Notes: generated by a model not told the origin, from the letters alone. A stretch of 16,219 nucleotides of DNA from Lachnospiraceae bacterium (GCA_014804565.1 JAAUZN010000069.1:93998-110216); one strand, 5' to 3'. Positions 6,547-14,260 are shown, numbered from the stretch's first letter. Numbers and translations: made by a program.

Positions 6547-8232
6547 TCAGTTCGCTGTATCCACACCCGCATAGCGATCATACGCATTCTGGTATACCGT
6601 CAGGAGCTTCTCCATGCCGCATTTATCTGTCAAATGCTTGATGTAGGCATTCCACTCCTCGTCGGTCGGTCCGCCGTTCTTGATCCATAGACCTTCCTGC
6701 TCGGAGACAGCGCTCTCAAAGTTCGCCTTGTACCAGTCGATGTCGTCCAGCTCTCTTCCCGTGAACACACAGTCCACCGGGTAAGTCGCCGTATCGTCCA
6801 CATAAGGCATCCAGAAATCGTACAGATCAGTCAGACGTTCGATGGCACGATCCTCCATCTTAAAAGTGGTCTGGTAATAATCGCTCAAGATCAACTTCGG
6901 TCCCGCTACCTCGCACTCACCTTTTAGCTCACCTGAACCTTTTCCGTACTTTTGCTGGCTCTCATCGTCAGAGATACTCAGCCACACACCATCCTCGTCC
7001 TGCTCTGTAAAGTAGGTGCCAATGGGACCATATTGGAGCTGCATCACGATTTCCGGATCATACCACTGATCATAAAATTTCAGCAGGTTTGCCGGGCTCT
7101 TGCAGGCCTTTGTAATGTTGAGCTGTCCGCTGTTGGTGCCGCCGCCGGTACGTATCGTCACATTGTGGGTGCCGTCGGGTCCGTCCAGAATGGGCAGGAA
7201 CACATAATCCTCTGCGTAGTCGCCCATCAACTCTTCAATATACCACCAGGTAGAAACGCCCACATAACCCTGAGAACACTTGGATATCAACTGGGTGTCG
7301 GACTGGCTGAACATCTCCAGATCCATCAACCCTTCCGCATACCAGTCATGGAAGTAGGTGACTGCATCCCGATACTGGTCTGTCACACACATAAACTCTA
7401 CCGTGCCGTCGCCGCGCAGAACCAGATCGTTGCAGACGTCGTTGGGCCAGTTGGTAAACCCAAAGCCCGCATAGAAGATATTCTGTCCCCAGCACCACTG
7501 GTCGAAGCCTGTGCTCATAGGGATGGTGCTTCCCGGCGCATTCCCGTAATACTTTGCGCTCATGTCATTGTCCTTAAAGGCTTTCAGCGCAGTGTGAAGC
7601 TCATCCAGCGTCGTGGGCACCGCAAGTCCCAGATCGTCCAGCCACGCCTTATTGATCATGGCAAACTGAGGAATCGAGTAAATACTGTAATCTTCCGGCG
7701 CGCCGATACCCGCCGTTCCCATGCGCTCACCCGCGGGGAGTCCATAGATATAACCGTCGTCCATGGTGATGGCGCTGCGGATATCCGGATTCTCCTCCAG
7801 AATCTTGGTCAGGTTAGGCATATACTCCTCTGTCAGATAAGGAGTCAGGTCAATGAACGTGCCGTCATCCCCGTAACGGGAAATGTCATAGTTGCTGAAG
7901 CCAACGCCCATAAAAGCGTCAGGAAGCTCATCGCCCGCGATGCGGATATTAACCTGCTCCGCCAAAGATTCGCTCATGGTCGTCCAGTCAATGCTGATTC
8001 CCGCATCCGCCTGAAGCTTAAGCAGAACCTCGTTATTGTCATAGCCAGGGCTCAATGCGCTCTGCGCTCCCATGATCGCGAACTCTGTCTGGGATGTATC
8101 AGGATTTGCCACACCTTTCTCATGGTGTCCGTAGTCCTTATTTCCGCAGGCCGTCACAGACAGGGCAAGAGCAGCCATAAGCGTACAGGACACCAGCTTT
8201 TTTCTATTATTGCATACTTTCCAGTCTCTCAT
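6547..8232 (-). CDS. Sugar ABC transporter substrate-binding lipoprotein (CUT1 / LplA-like)
   Basis: 561 aa, long as for LplA/YtcQ-type binding proteins. The N-terminus is a lipoprotein signal: basic residues (NNRKK), a hydrophobic stretch and lipobox VTAC with Cys29, followed by GNKD. The mature protein is typical of extracellular binding proteins family 1: TPYLTEEYMPNLTKILEENP early, then YIYGLPAG and MINKAWLDDLGL, many aromatic residues that could stack on sugar rings, and a C-terminus with EEWNAYIKHL. It would capture an oligosaccharide outside the membrane and deliver it to the two permeases encoded just upstream (21-nt gap). The GH32 and fructokinase genes downstream suggest a fructose-containing ligand, but specificity cannot be read from the sequence. 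ATG 8230-8232 has an AAAGGAAA ribosome site. Confidence 0.93.
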   Translation of the reverse strand: MRDWKVCNNRKKLVSCTLMAALALSVTACGNKDYGHHEKGVANPDTSQTEFAIMGAQSALSPGYDNNEVLLKLQADAGISIDWTTMSESLAEQVNIRIAGDELPDAFMGVGFSNYDISRYGDDGTFIDLTPYLTEEYMPNLTKILEENPDIRSAITMDDGYIYGLPAGERMGTAGIGAPEDYSIYSIPQFAMINKAWLDDLGLAVPTTLDELHTALKAFKDNDMSAKYYGNAPGSTIPMSTGFDQWCWGQNIFYAGFGFTNWPNDVCNDLVLRGDGTVEFMCVTDQYRDAVTYFHDWYAEGLMDLEMFSQSDTQLISKCSQGYVGVSTWWYIEELMGDYAEDYVFLPILDGPDGTHNVTIRTGGGTNSGQLNITKACKSPANLLKFYDQWYDPEIVMQLQYGPIGTYFTEQDEDGVWLSISDDESQQKYGKGSGELKGECEVAGPKLILSDYYQTTFKMEDRAIERLTDLYDFWMPYVDDTATYPVDCVFTGRELDDIDWYKANFESAVSEQEGLWIKNGGPTDEEWNAYIKHLTDKCGMEKLLTVYQNAYDRYAGVDTAN

Positions 8233-8253
8233 AATATGATTTCCTTTCTGCGG

Positions 8254-9162
8254 TCAGCCTTTCACCGCGCCTGCCATAAAGCCTTTTTCAAAATACTTCT
8301 GTACGAACGGATAAATGATCAACATCGGCAGCGCCGCTATGATGATGGACGAGAACTTGATCATTTCCGTCATCTTATTCAGCTCCGCGAAACCGCCGGA
8401 TATGGTACTCGCCTGACTCGCACTGGCGGAACTCTTGATCAGGATATTTCTCAACACAAGAGGCAGGGGAGCCTTATTCGGAGAAGGCAGATAGATCATC
8501 GATGTAAACCAGTCGTTCCAGTATGCCACCATGCTGAACACCACCATAACTGCCATAATGGAACGGCTTAACGGCACTACGATCTTAATGAAGGTGGTCC
8601 ACTTGGATGCACCGTCTATCCCTGCCGCCTCGATCATTGCAGGGGGAATACTGTTCTCAAAGAAATTTCTCATAATGATCATGTTACCCACCGCAACGCC
8701 GCCCGGCAGGAACAGAGCCCACATATTGTTGATCAGACCCGTCTGCTTTACCACCAGATAGGTAGGTACCATACCACCGCCGAAGTACATCGTGATGATA
8801 AAGAAGATACTGAGCCACTTTCTGCCCGGCAGCCCTTTCACACTCAGGGGATAGGCTGTCAGATACAGCATCACAACAGAGAAGATCGTACCTACAATGG
8901 TGTACTTAAAGCTGTTAAACAGACCGATCAGAATGTTAGGATCGGCAAATACCGATTTATAACCATCTAAAGTAAACTGGCTGGGCAGGAGAAACGTCTT
9001 GCCCGCATACACATCATAGGGGTCTGATACGGAAGCGATCAGCACATAGTACAGTGGATAAGCCACAATAAACAGGATAATGGCGCAGATCACCACCAGA
9101 ATGATATCACTGCTTTTTTCGGAAAGTCCTGTCAGCTTTCCCGATTTTGTATTCGCTTTCAT
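8254..9162 (-). CDS. Sugar ABC transporter permease (LplC/YtcP-like, MalG type)
   Basis: 302 aa inner-membrane protein with about six hydrophobic segments (for example 20-42, 82-106, 117-137, 201-220 and 272-286). The EAA loop, which docks the ATPase, is visible at 178-197 (EAAGIDGASKWTTFIKIVVP). The C-terminus, EKGFMAGAVKG, is the standard ending of MalG/LplC-type CUT1 permeases. It pairs with the other permease 10 nt upstream to form the translocation channel. ATG 9160-9162 is preceded by AGGAGGTGCGGG. No ABC ATPase gene lies in the operon; in Firmicutes such CUT1 systems commonly share an MsmX/MsmK-type ATPase encoded elsewhere, which I infer here. Confidence 0.95.
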   Translation of the reverse strand: MKANTKSGKLTGLSEKSSDIILVVICAIILFIVAYPLYYVLIASVSDPYDVYAGKTFLLPSQFTLDGYKSVFADPNILIGLFNSFKYTIVGTIFSVVMLYLTAYPLSVKGLPGRKWLSIFFIITMYFGGGMVPTYLVVKQTGLINNMWALFLPGGVAVGNMIIMRNFFENSIPPAMIEAAGIDGASKWTTFIKIVVPLSRSIMAVMVVFSMVAYWNDWFTSMIYLPSPNKAPLPLVLRNILIKSSASASQASTISGGFAELNKMTEMIKFSSIIIAALPMLIIYPFVQKYFEKGFMAGAVKG

Positions 9163-9172
9163 CCCGCACCTC

Positions 9173-10117
9173 CTATACGAAACTCGTGTCTTCTGATATC
9201 TTGCCGGCTATCTTGTTCACCACAACAAGCAGAATGATATTGATCACCGTATTAAACAATCCCACCGCCGTAGAATAACTGTACTTGGCGTTTTCGATAC
9301 CTTGTTGATACACATAAACCGCGATCACATCGCTGGTAGCCTTGTTCAGATCCGTCTGTAACAGCCATACTTTCTCGAATCCTACGTTCATCAGACCGCC
9401 CGCGCTCATGATCAGATTCAAAACCATGATCGAGGTAAGCTCCGGGATATCGATGTGGAGGATTCTCTGGAATAAAGATGCACCGTCCACTTTCGCCGCC
9501 TCGTAGAGCGAGGTATCTATATTAGATAAAGTAGCCATATAAACGATGATGCCCCAGCCTGCGTCCTGCCAGATGCCGGAGGCGATATATATAGTACGGA
9601 ACGCTCCCGACTCTGTCAGAAAGTCTATGGAAGTTCCCGCGATCAGGTTGATCAATCCGCCGGAAGGACTTAAGAAAATACGGATCATACCGCAGATGAC
9701 CATGGTAGAGATAAAGTGCGGTGCATAGAGAACCGTCTGGGTCGCTCTCTTAAAACGCTGGAACCGCATCTGGTTCATCATAAGAGCCAGAATGATCGGA
9801 ATCGGGAAGCTCCACAGAAGGCTGTAAAAACTCAACAGCACCGTATTCTTGATCATACGCCCGAAGGTCGGCGCGCTGAAGAACCGTCTGAACCACTCCA
9901 GTCCGATCCATTCACTCCCCATAAATCCCCGGCTGGCTTTGTAATCCCTGAATGCGATCTGTATGCCGTACATGGGTATGTACTTATATATGATCGTCAA
10001 TGCTACCGGAACCAAAAGCATCGCATATAGCTGCCAGTTATCCCGTATTCGTTTCTTTAGTGATCCGCCCTCCGGCATTCCCACCGGACCCGCGGCCACC
10101 GCCTTGCTTTTACTCAT
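9173..10117 (-). CDS. Sugar ABC transporter permease (LplB/YteP-like, MalF type)
   Basis: 314 aa, about six membrane segments (for example 28-46, 91-113, 135-149, 177-196, 227-246 and 283-303). Marks of the LplB/YteP group are IYKYIPMYGIQIAFRDY (43-59), WIGLEWFRRFF (70-80) and the EAA loop EAAKVDGASLFQRILHIDIP (206-225). It is the first gene of the fructan operon; ATG 10115-10117 has GGAGACAGG just before it. The leader from the predicted start of transcription is about 65 nt and contains one copy of the TGAAACGTTA site, so repression by the divergent LacI protein is plausible. Confidence 0.95.
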   Translation of the reverse strand: MSKSKAVAAGPVGMPEGGSLKKRIRDNWQLYAMLLVPVALTIIYKYIPMYGIQIAFRDYKASRGFMGSEWIGLEWFRRFFSAPTFGRMIKNTVLLSFYSLLWSFPIPIILALMMNQMRFQRFKRATQTVLYAPHFISTMVICGMIRIFLSPSGGLINLIAGTSIDFLTESGAFRTIYIASGIWQDAGWGIIVYMATLSNIDTSLYEAAKVDGASLFQRILHIDIPELTSIMVLNLIMSAGGLMNVGFEKVWLLQTDLNKATSDVIAVYVYQQGIENAKYSYSTAVGLFNTVINIILLVVVNKIAGKISEDTSFV

Positions 10118-10163
10118 AACCTGTCTCCTTTCCTTCTCTCACACCTTTTTCACTTTCTTTTGG

Positions 10164-10173
10164 TGAAACGTTA
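10164..10173. promoter_or_regulatory. Candidate LacI-family operator site 1
   Basis: TGAAACGTTA with central CG, the reverse complement of the core of site 2. It falls at about +10 to +20 of the transporter transcript, a position that would block elongation or initiation. Only the inner AACGTT is palindromic, so it is a weaker site than site 2. Confidence 0.55.
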
Positions 10174-10189
10174 TTTTGTTTCTGATTTC

Positions 10190-10219
10190 ACTTTACCCCC
10201 CCCCCCTGCCTTCTGTCAA
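10190..10219 (-). promoter_or_regulatory. Predicted promoter of the fructan transporter operon, with G run in the spacer
   Basis: On the minus strand, TTGACA (10214-10219), an 18-bp spacer and TAAAGT (10190-10195, four of six matches to TATAAT). The spacer is seven bases plus eleven G. Start of transcription near 10183. The -35 is perfect and the -10 weak, as expected for a regulated promoter. A different promoter farther right cannot be excluded. Confidence 0.6.
10196..10206. repeat. Homopolymer of eleven C (G on the minus strand)
   Basis: An uninterrupted run of 11 C inside the predicted transporter promoter spacer. Such runs gain or lose bases by strand slippage; here that would change the -35/-10 distance. 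A sequencing or assembly length error is also possible. Confidence 0.85.
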
Positions 10220-10315
10220 TACTTTTGGCCACTATTTTTCGTTAAGTATTATATTTTCTGCTATTTTATACGAATTTATTTATGCACTTTTGTCTGTTTT
10301 TCACATTTTCATTTC

Positions 10316-10329
10316 ATGTAACGTTTCAT
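10316..10329. promoter_or_regulatory. Candidate LacI-family operator site 2
   Basis: ATGTAACGTTTCAT, a 14-bp palindrome with central CG and one mismatched pair. It agrees with site 1 at 11 of 14 positions when reversed. It lies 18 bp before the -35 box of the lacI promoter and 153 bp centre-to-centre from site 1. It is two bases too short between half-sites for a standard CcpA cre. Confidence 0.6.
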
Positions 10330-10347
10330 TTTAACAGTCTTTTCCCC

Positions 10348-10376
10348 TTTACAAAGAGAAGTATTACTATTATAAT
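10348..10376 (+). promoter_or_regulatory. Promoter of the lacI operon
   Basis: TTTACA (10348-10353), 17-bp spacer, TATAAT (10371-10376). Start of transcription near 10383, leaving a leader of about 70 nt that contains the three decamer repeats. Confidence 0.75.
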
Positions 10377-10408
10377 ATCAGTGGATATCACAATCGCTCT
10401 GGTTTGTG

Positions 10409-10438
10409 TTTCATGAAATTTCACGCAATTTCACGAAC
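10409..10438 (+). repeat. Three tandem 10-bp repeats in the lacI leader
   Basis: The units TTTCATGAAA, TTTCACGCAA and TTTCACGAAC follow one another with no gap. The 10-bp period keeps the TTTCA blocks nearly on one face of the helix. They lie 3 bp before the ribosome site region of lacI. The first unit is itself a palindrome, and TGAAATTTCA spans the first junction. Possible autoregulatory binding sites. Confidence 0.7.
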
Positions 10439-10452
10439 AATGGAGATACGCT

Positions 10453-11448
10453 ATGAAAAAAGAAAACTCTGCTCCGACCATGAAAGATGTGGCAAAAGAA
10501 GCGGGCGTTGCTCTCGGTACGGTGTCCAAAGTGGTAAACGGTCTGCCCGTAGGCGATCCCTACCGGATCCGGGTGGAGAAAGCCATTCAGAAGCTGAACT
10601 ATCAGGTCAACAGCTACGCCCAAGGCTTAAAAGCAAACAGGACCTATACCGTTGCACTATTGATTCCCAACACCGTAGATCCCTTTTACGCTTCTCTCAC
10701 CTACCATATCAATATGGCGCTTTTAAAGAGAAAATACCGCATGCTGCTGTGCGCTACCGATTTTGATCCGAAACAGGAACAGGAATACATCTCGATGGCC
10801 CAGCAGAATAAGGTGGACGGGATCATCGGCCTGACCTATAACCCTGCTCTTATCGTGGCGGAAAATACGCCTTTTATCGCCATTGACCGCTCTATGGGGC
10901 CGGGCATCCCCTGTGTCGCCTGTGACAACTTTGCCGGCGGGCAGCTTGCCGCCGAAAAGCTGGCCGATCTGGGCTGTAAGAACGTGGCCTTTCTGCGAAC
11001 CGGCTCTGCTCTGATCAACGAACCGAATAAGCGCAAAGCAGGTTTTGAGACCGGCTGCCTGTCCCGCGGTCTTTCCTATGAAATGAAAATACTGGATGAT
11101 GTGGATTCTTACGAAGAATTTGAGATGTTTCTATCTGAACATATGACCAACGGCAAACTAAACTTTGACGGCATTTTCTGTGTGACAGACAAGCTCGCCT
11201 GCCTTGTGTTAAAGATGCTTCACAAGCTGGGCCAGCGTGTCCCGGAAGATGTACAGCTCATCGGCTTTGACGGCATACGCGCCTTTGGCACACTGGACTA
11301 TCACTGCTCCACCATCGTACAGCCGGTTCCGGAGATCGCGGAAATGTGTGTGGAGCTGCTTTTGCGGGAAAACATGCTTATGAAACCGCCTCTGGTCTGT
11401 CTGCCCGTCACCTACGCCTACGGCGGCACCACTTTGGAAACACAGTGA
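10453..11448 (+). CDS. LacI-family transcriptional regulator of the adjacent fructan operon
   Basis: 331 aa. The N-terminal helix-turn-helix is at 9-30 (TMKDVAKEAGVALGTVSKVVNG). The hinge helix is around 52-60, with Leu59 as the residue that normally wedges into the central CG step of the operator. From about 64 to the end is a periplasmic-binding-protein-like effector domain: TVALLIPNTVDPFYA, FIAIDRS, VACDNFAGGQLAAEKL, VAFLRTG, DGIFCVTDKLA and QLIGFDGI. The protein would bind palindromes with a central CG; such sites stand in the divergent region to its left. Regulation of the adjacent transporter operon and of its own gene is inferred from this layout. ATG 10453 has GGAG at 10442-10445. The effector is unknown, perhaps a fructose-containing sugar or sugar phosphate. 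It is first in a three-gene plus-strand operon. Confidence 0.95.
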   Translation: MKKENSAPTMKDVAKEAGVALGTVSKVVNGLPVGDPYRIRVEKAIQKLNYQVNSYAQGLKANRTYTVALLIPNTVDPFYASLTYHINMALLKRKYRMLLCATDFDPKQEQEYISMAQQNKVDGIIGLTYNPALIVAENTPFIAIDRSMGPGIPCVACDNFAGGQLAAEKLADLGCKNVAFLRTGSALINEPNKRKAGFETGCLSRGLSYEMKILDDVDSYEEFEMFLSEHMTNGKLNFDGIFCVTDKLACLVLKMLHKLGQRVPEDVQLIGFDGIRAFGTLDYHCSTIVQPVPEIAEMCVELLLRENMLMKPPLVCLPVTYAYGGTTLETQ

Positions 11449-11472
11449 TTGGGGCAACGGGAGGAAAAGGAT

Positions 11473-12225
11473 ATGCGCATCGGAAATCTTGATGAACAGA
11501 ATAAAGCAGACGAGTTGGCAAAACTGATCGAAGCAAGCAGCCCCGACCAAATGACCAAATCCCAGAAACGAAAAAACTGGTGGCACTATTATAAATGGTA
11601 TGTGATCGGCGGCGCCGTTCTCGTCGTCGCCCTCGTCCAAATCATCGGAAACGCAATGGGACTCTTTACCAAATCGCCCGATCTGCAGATTACCTACGTG
11701 GGCATCGATTCTCTCCCCGCGGATACCGTGACCGCATTGGAACAGCTCTTTGCCACACTCATCGAGGATTTTAACGGGGACGGTGAAGTGATCGTGCAGG
11801 TAAATCAATACACAGGAGATCCTAACGCTGCGGACGCCGAGACAGCCTATTACCAGTACGCCTCGGAGATCACTCTGATGGGCGATATCTCCTCCTGCGA
11901 AAGCTATCTTTTTCTGCTGGAGGACCCTCAAGGCTTTCAGCGGGAATATCAGATTCTGGCAGAGCCGGACGGAAGCTGTCCCGGCGATGCGGACTACAGT
12001 GTGGACGGCAAAGTCATACGCTGGGCGGACTGCCCTCTCCTTTCCTCCGCCGATCTGGGTTCTTATACCATATTGGCGGCAGGACAGGAAATAAGCGGCA
12101 GCAGCCAGGAGCTTCTGTCCGACCTCTGCCTTGGGCATCGCTGTTTCTACAATGACAAGACGACAGACAACCGGGAAGCCTGCGATTCCCTTTGGCAGCT
12201 TCTTCTTAGCAGTTTGGAAAATTAA
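11473..12225 (+). CDS. Single-pass membrane protein of unknown function, downstream of lacI
   Basis: 250 aa, not recognised. A charged N-terminal part (1-35, rich in Lys, Asp and Glu) would be cytoplasmic; WWHYYKWY (36-43) leads into one membrane segment (about 43-64). The remaining 185 residues would lie outside the membrane; they contain VGIDSLPADTV, many acidic residues and four Cys (two near 143-165 and two near the C-terminus) that could form disulfides. An aromatic YYKW stretch ahead of a single membrane helix recurs, to my memory, in clostridial proteins of unknown role; that is no function call. The start is ATG 11473 with GGGAGG at 11459-11464; a TTG directly after the lacI stop is less likely. 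It lies 24 nt after lacI and 28 nt before the lipoprotein gene, so the three are probably co-transcribed. Confidence 0.8.
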   Translation: MRIGNLDEQNKADELAKLIEASSPDQMTKSQKRKNWWHYYKWYVIGGAVLVVALVQIIGNAMGLFTKSPDLQITYVGIDSLPADTVTALEQLFATLIEDFNGDGEVIVQVNQYTGDPNAADAETAYYQYASEITLMGDISSCESYLFLLEDPQGFQREYQILAEPDGSCPGDADYSVDGKVIRWADCPLLSSADLGSYTILAAGQEISGSSQELLSDLCLGHRCFYNDKTTDNREACDSLWQLLLSSLEN

Positions 12226-12253
12226 CAACCAACAGATTGGAGAAAGATACCTT

Positions 12254-12850
12254 ATGAAATCGAAAAAACTTTTTCTTATTTTGGGGCTCTCATTGACACT
12301 GGCGCTGACCGGGTGCGCCGCTTCGCCTTCCAGCCTTGAAGAAAGCGCCGTGACAGTTGAGGATGCCGAATATGTCACCGTCGGCAGCCATCTTACCGTA
12401 CACAAAACAGACAGCCGCCTGACCCTGGTGGATCACAAGGACGCCTTGGCCTCGGACGGCCTGTATTACGCCGCCTGGGCAGCGGGAAGTCCCGAAGAGT
12501 ACGAAAACAGCGAGGGCGATACCGTAGATCTCTACGATGCCCAGCTCTATCTGCTTTTGGCAGAATGCAAAACCGCCGAAGCCGCAGAGGATAACCGAAA
12601 AAGCTGGCTTGAGGCCGGACGAGTGAACTATGAAGTGACCGATGAAGAGACGATCTCCTGTAATGGGCAGTCCTATACCCTGCTCACCTACCATTTTACC
12701 AATGAAGAAAACCCCTACTCGCACGGTGTATCGGCTTTCGGGGTTTTTGAAAACTGCGCCGTGTGCGCAGAGCTGACATGTCAGGAATCATACGGCGAAG
12801 ATCTGAAAGAAATGCTCACGGATTTTCTGGAGGGATGCAGTTACGAGTAG
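12254..12850 (+). CDS. Predicted lipoprotein of unknown function
   Basis: 198 aa. A lipoprotein signal is clear: MKSKKLF, a hydrophobic core, and lipobox LTGC with Cys21, followed by AASPSS as a tether. The rest is acidic and begins with TVEDAEYVTVGSHLTVHKTDSRLTL; it may be a beta-rich extracellular domain but I recognise no family. The chosen start has GGAGA at 12239-12243. A longer open frame reaching back into the preceding gene is rejected, because it would bury the signal peptide. It is last in the lacI operon. Its TAG (12848-12850) lies 6 bp from the convergent stop of the symporter gene. Confidence 0.82.
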   Translation: MKSKKLFLILGLSLTLALTGCAASPSSLEESAVTVEDAEYVTVGSHLTVHKTDSRLTLVDHKDALASDGLYYAAWAAGSPEEYENSEGDTVDLYDAQLYLLLAECKTAEAAEDNRKSWLEAGRVNYEVTDEETISCNGQSYTLLTYHFTNEENPYSHGVSAFGVFENCAVCAELTCQESYGEDLKEMLTDFLEGCSYE

Positions 12851-12866
12851 ATGCCCTTAGGCATCT
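12849..12866. other. Short stem-loop spanning two convergent stop codons
   Basis: AGATGCC (12849-12855), loop CTTA, GGCATCT (12860-12866). It overlaps the TAG of the lipoprotein gene and the TAA of the symporter gene. Neither strand has a U tract after it, so it is at best a weak bidirectional terminator. Confidence 0.4.
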
Positions 12867-14260
12867 CCCGTCTCCCCCTGCAGTATGGAATCTCCGGCCT
12901 TTTTCTTTCTCTCCTGTATCTCCTTTACCACCTCATTGTAAGCTTTTCTGTTCAGCCGATAGAAAAACAGGACAGCCGCCGTCACCACCCAGAGCACGCC
13001 CGGAACCGTCGTGAAAGAGTGCTTGATGATGGCAAGCACTGCCGGGTTCTGCTGCTGGTTCGCCACATATCCCGCCTGCCCCAGAATCAGCGCGAGGAGG
13101 GAAGTACCGATGGCCATGCCGATTTTGTTTCCCAGCGAGATAAAGGCATACTGAAATCCGTCGTTTCTAAGCCCTGTCTTCCACTCCCCGTACTCCACAC
13201 AGTCCGGGACGATCGCATAGATTGCCGTGTTGAAACCGGAAAAGAAAAACTGTGCCAGGCAGGAGAACAGGTAAAAGGGAATCGGTGACCTGCCCACGGT
13301 AAAGAAGTACATACAAAACATACTGATTCCTGTAAGCAGGGCAAAGATCGAGGCCGAGCGTCCTTTGTTGTTTGTCATCCTAAATACAAGAGGGAAGCAC
13401 GCCGCACCTATAATGGAAGGAATGATGATGACCAGTGAGTAGGTACTGAACAGCGCGTTATTCCCTTCCACATAGGTAAAGTAGTAAAGTGCATCCGCAT
13501 TTCTTCCGTACAGCGTCACGCCGAAGAGAAACTGTCCCGCAACGGCGATCATGTACGGTTTATTTTTCGCCACCGAGGTCAACTGTGTCTTCAAGGAAGT
13601 CTTTTCCTTTTCCGGGATCTCCACCACTTCCTTTGTCTTCGCAAAACAGAAAATATGGCACGCTGCAAAAATACAGCCGTACAAAACAGCGATGAGCAGG
13701 TAGCCTCTCTTGTCGTTTCCATTGCCCAGAGCCGCGATCAGCGGAACGGTTATAATATTGATAATGCCGATGGCGATCATGGCGCTGACCGAACGAAAGG
13801 TATTGATCTTCGCTCTCTCCTCTATGTTCTGCGTCATCGCCCCACACAGCGTTCCATACGGGATGTTGACACAGGTGTAGCCAAGCACCAGAATACAGTA
13901 AGTCACCGCCATATAGACGATTTTCGCCGTAGACGGCCAGTTCGGATGCGCCCAGAAAGTAAGCATCAGCACAAAAGCTGTCAGCGGCGCCGCGATCAAT
14001 AGCCATGGGCGGTATCGTCCCCAGCGCGAATGTGTCTTATCCGTCAATCCGCCGATGACCGGATCGTTGATGGCATCCCAGAAACGCGAGAAAAGCATCA
14101 ACCCAGCCACGGCTCCCATACCGATTCCGAAAACATCGGTATAAAATATCATCAAAAAATTCCCCACAAACATCCAACTGAAATTACACCCTACATCTCC
14201 CATGCCATAAGCGATCTTGCTGATAATCGGCACTTTTATATTCGTATCTTTCTGCTCCAT
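12857..14260 (-). CDS. GPH-family (glycoside-pentoside-hexuronide) cation:sugar symporter, MFS superfamily
   Basis: 467 aa, the usual length for MelB/UidB/YicJ-type carriers, with about 12 hydrophobic segments. The family marker is at 57-86: FSRFWDAINDPVIGGLTDKT followed by HSRWGRYRPW, where Asp and Arg residues help bind cation and sugar in MelB. CVNIPYGTL and the late PDCVEYGEWKTGLRNDG are also standard GPH motifs. It would import a sugar, glycoside or polyol with Na+ or H+. The partner gene, a polyol dehydrogenase 43 nt upstream, suggests a pentose/polyol-like substrate, but that is inference. ATG 14258-14260 is chosen for the AGGAGA close by; an ORF extension to 14320 would overlap the preceding gene. 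Confidence 0.93.
   Translation of the reverse strand: MEQKDTNIKVPIISKIAYGMGDVGCNFSWMFVGNFLMIFYTDVFGIGMGAVAGLMLFSRFWDAINDPVIGGLTDKTHSRWGRYRPWLLIAAPLTAFVLMLTFWAHPNWPSTAKIVYMAVTYCILVLGYTCVNIPYGTLCGAMTQNIEERAKINTFRSVSAMIAIGIINIITVPLIAALGNGNDKRGYLLIAVLYGCIFAACHIFCFAKTKEVVEIPEKEKTSLKTQLTSVAKNKPYMIAVAGQFLFGVTLYGRNADALYYFTYVEGNNALFSTYSLVIIIPSIIGAACFPLVFRMTNNKGRSASIFALLTGISMFCMYFFTVGRSPIPFYLFSCLAQFFFSGFNTAIYAIVPDCVEYGEWKTGLRNDGFQYAFISLGNKIGMAIGTSLLALILGQAGYVANQQQNPAVLAIIKHSFTTVPGVLWVVTAAVLFFYRLNRKAYNEVVKEIQERKKKAGDSILQGETGDA

Larger units (their letters stand above)
10118..10452. other. Divergent control region between transporter operon and lacI
   Basis: 335 bp without a gene, A/T-rich except for one C run. 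It holds a minus-strand promoter (10190-10219), a plus-strand promoter (10348-10376), two TGAAACGTTA sites in opposite orientation, and three tandem 10-bp repeats. TTTCAY or its complement RTGAAA occurs about 11 times (for example near 10148, 10164, 10186, 10299, 10307, 10312, 10324, 10409, 10413, 10419 and 10429), far above what 335 bp should hold by chance. Confidence 0.8.

Noticed and set aside
6952..8571. 539-codon open frame on the plus strand
   Set aside because: It lies opposite the binding-protein gene and part of a permease, both of which have clear family motifs. Its translation is rich in His, Arg and Ile/Leu without domain motifs, as expected from the reverse of GC-biased codons.
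10164..10438. Repeat cluster as an origin (iterons) or CRISPR
   Set aside because: Units are only 10 bp, three copies are contiguous without spacers, and the setting is a divergent promoter beside a LacI gene; no replication gene is present.
12131..12253. N-terminal extension of the lipoprotein gene
   Set aside because: It overlaps the preceding gene in another frame and would place a clear lipoprotein signal peptide in the interior of the protein.
11209..12405. 398-codon open frame on the minus strand
   Set aside because: Antisense to the end of lacI and to the membrane protein gene; low-complexity composition and no motif.
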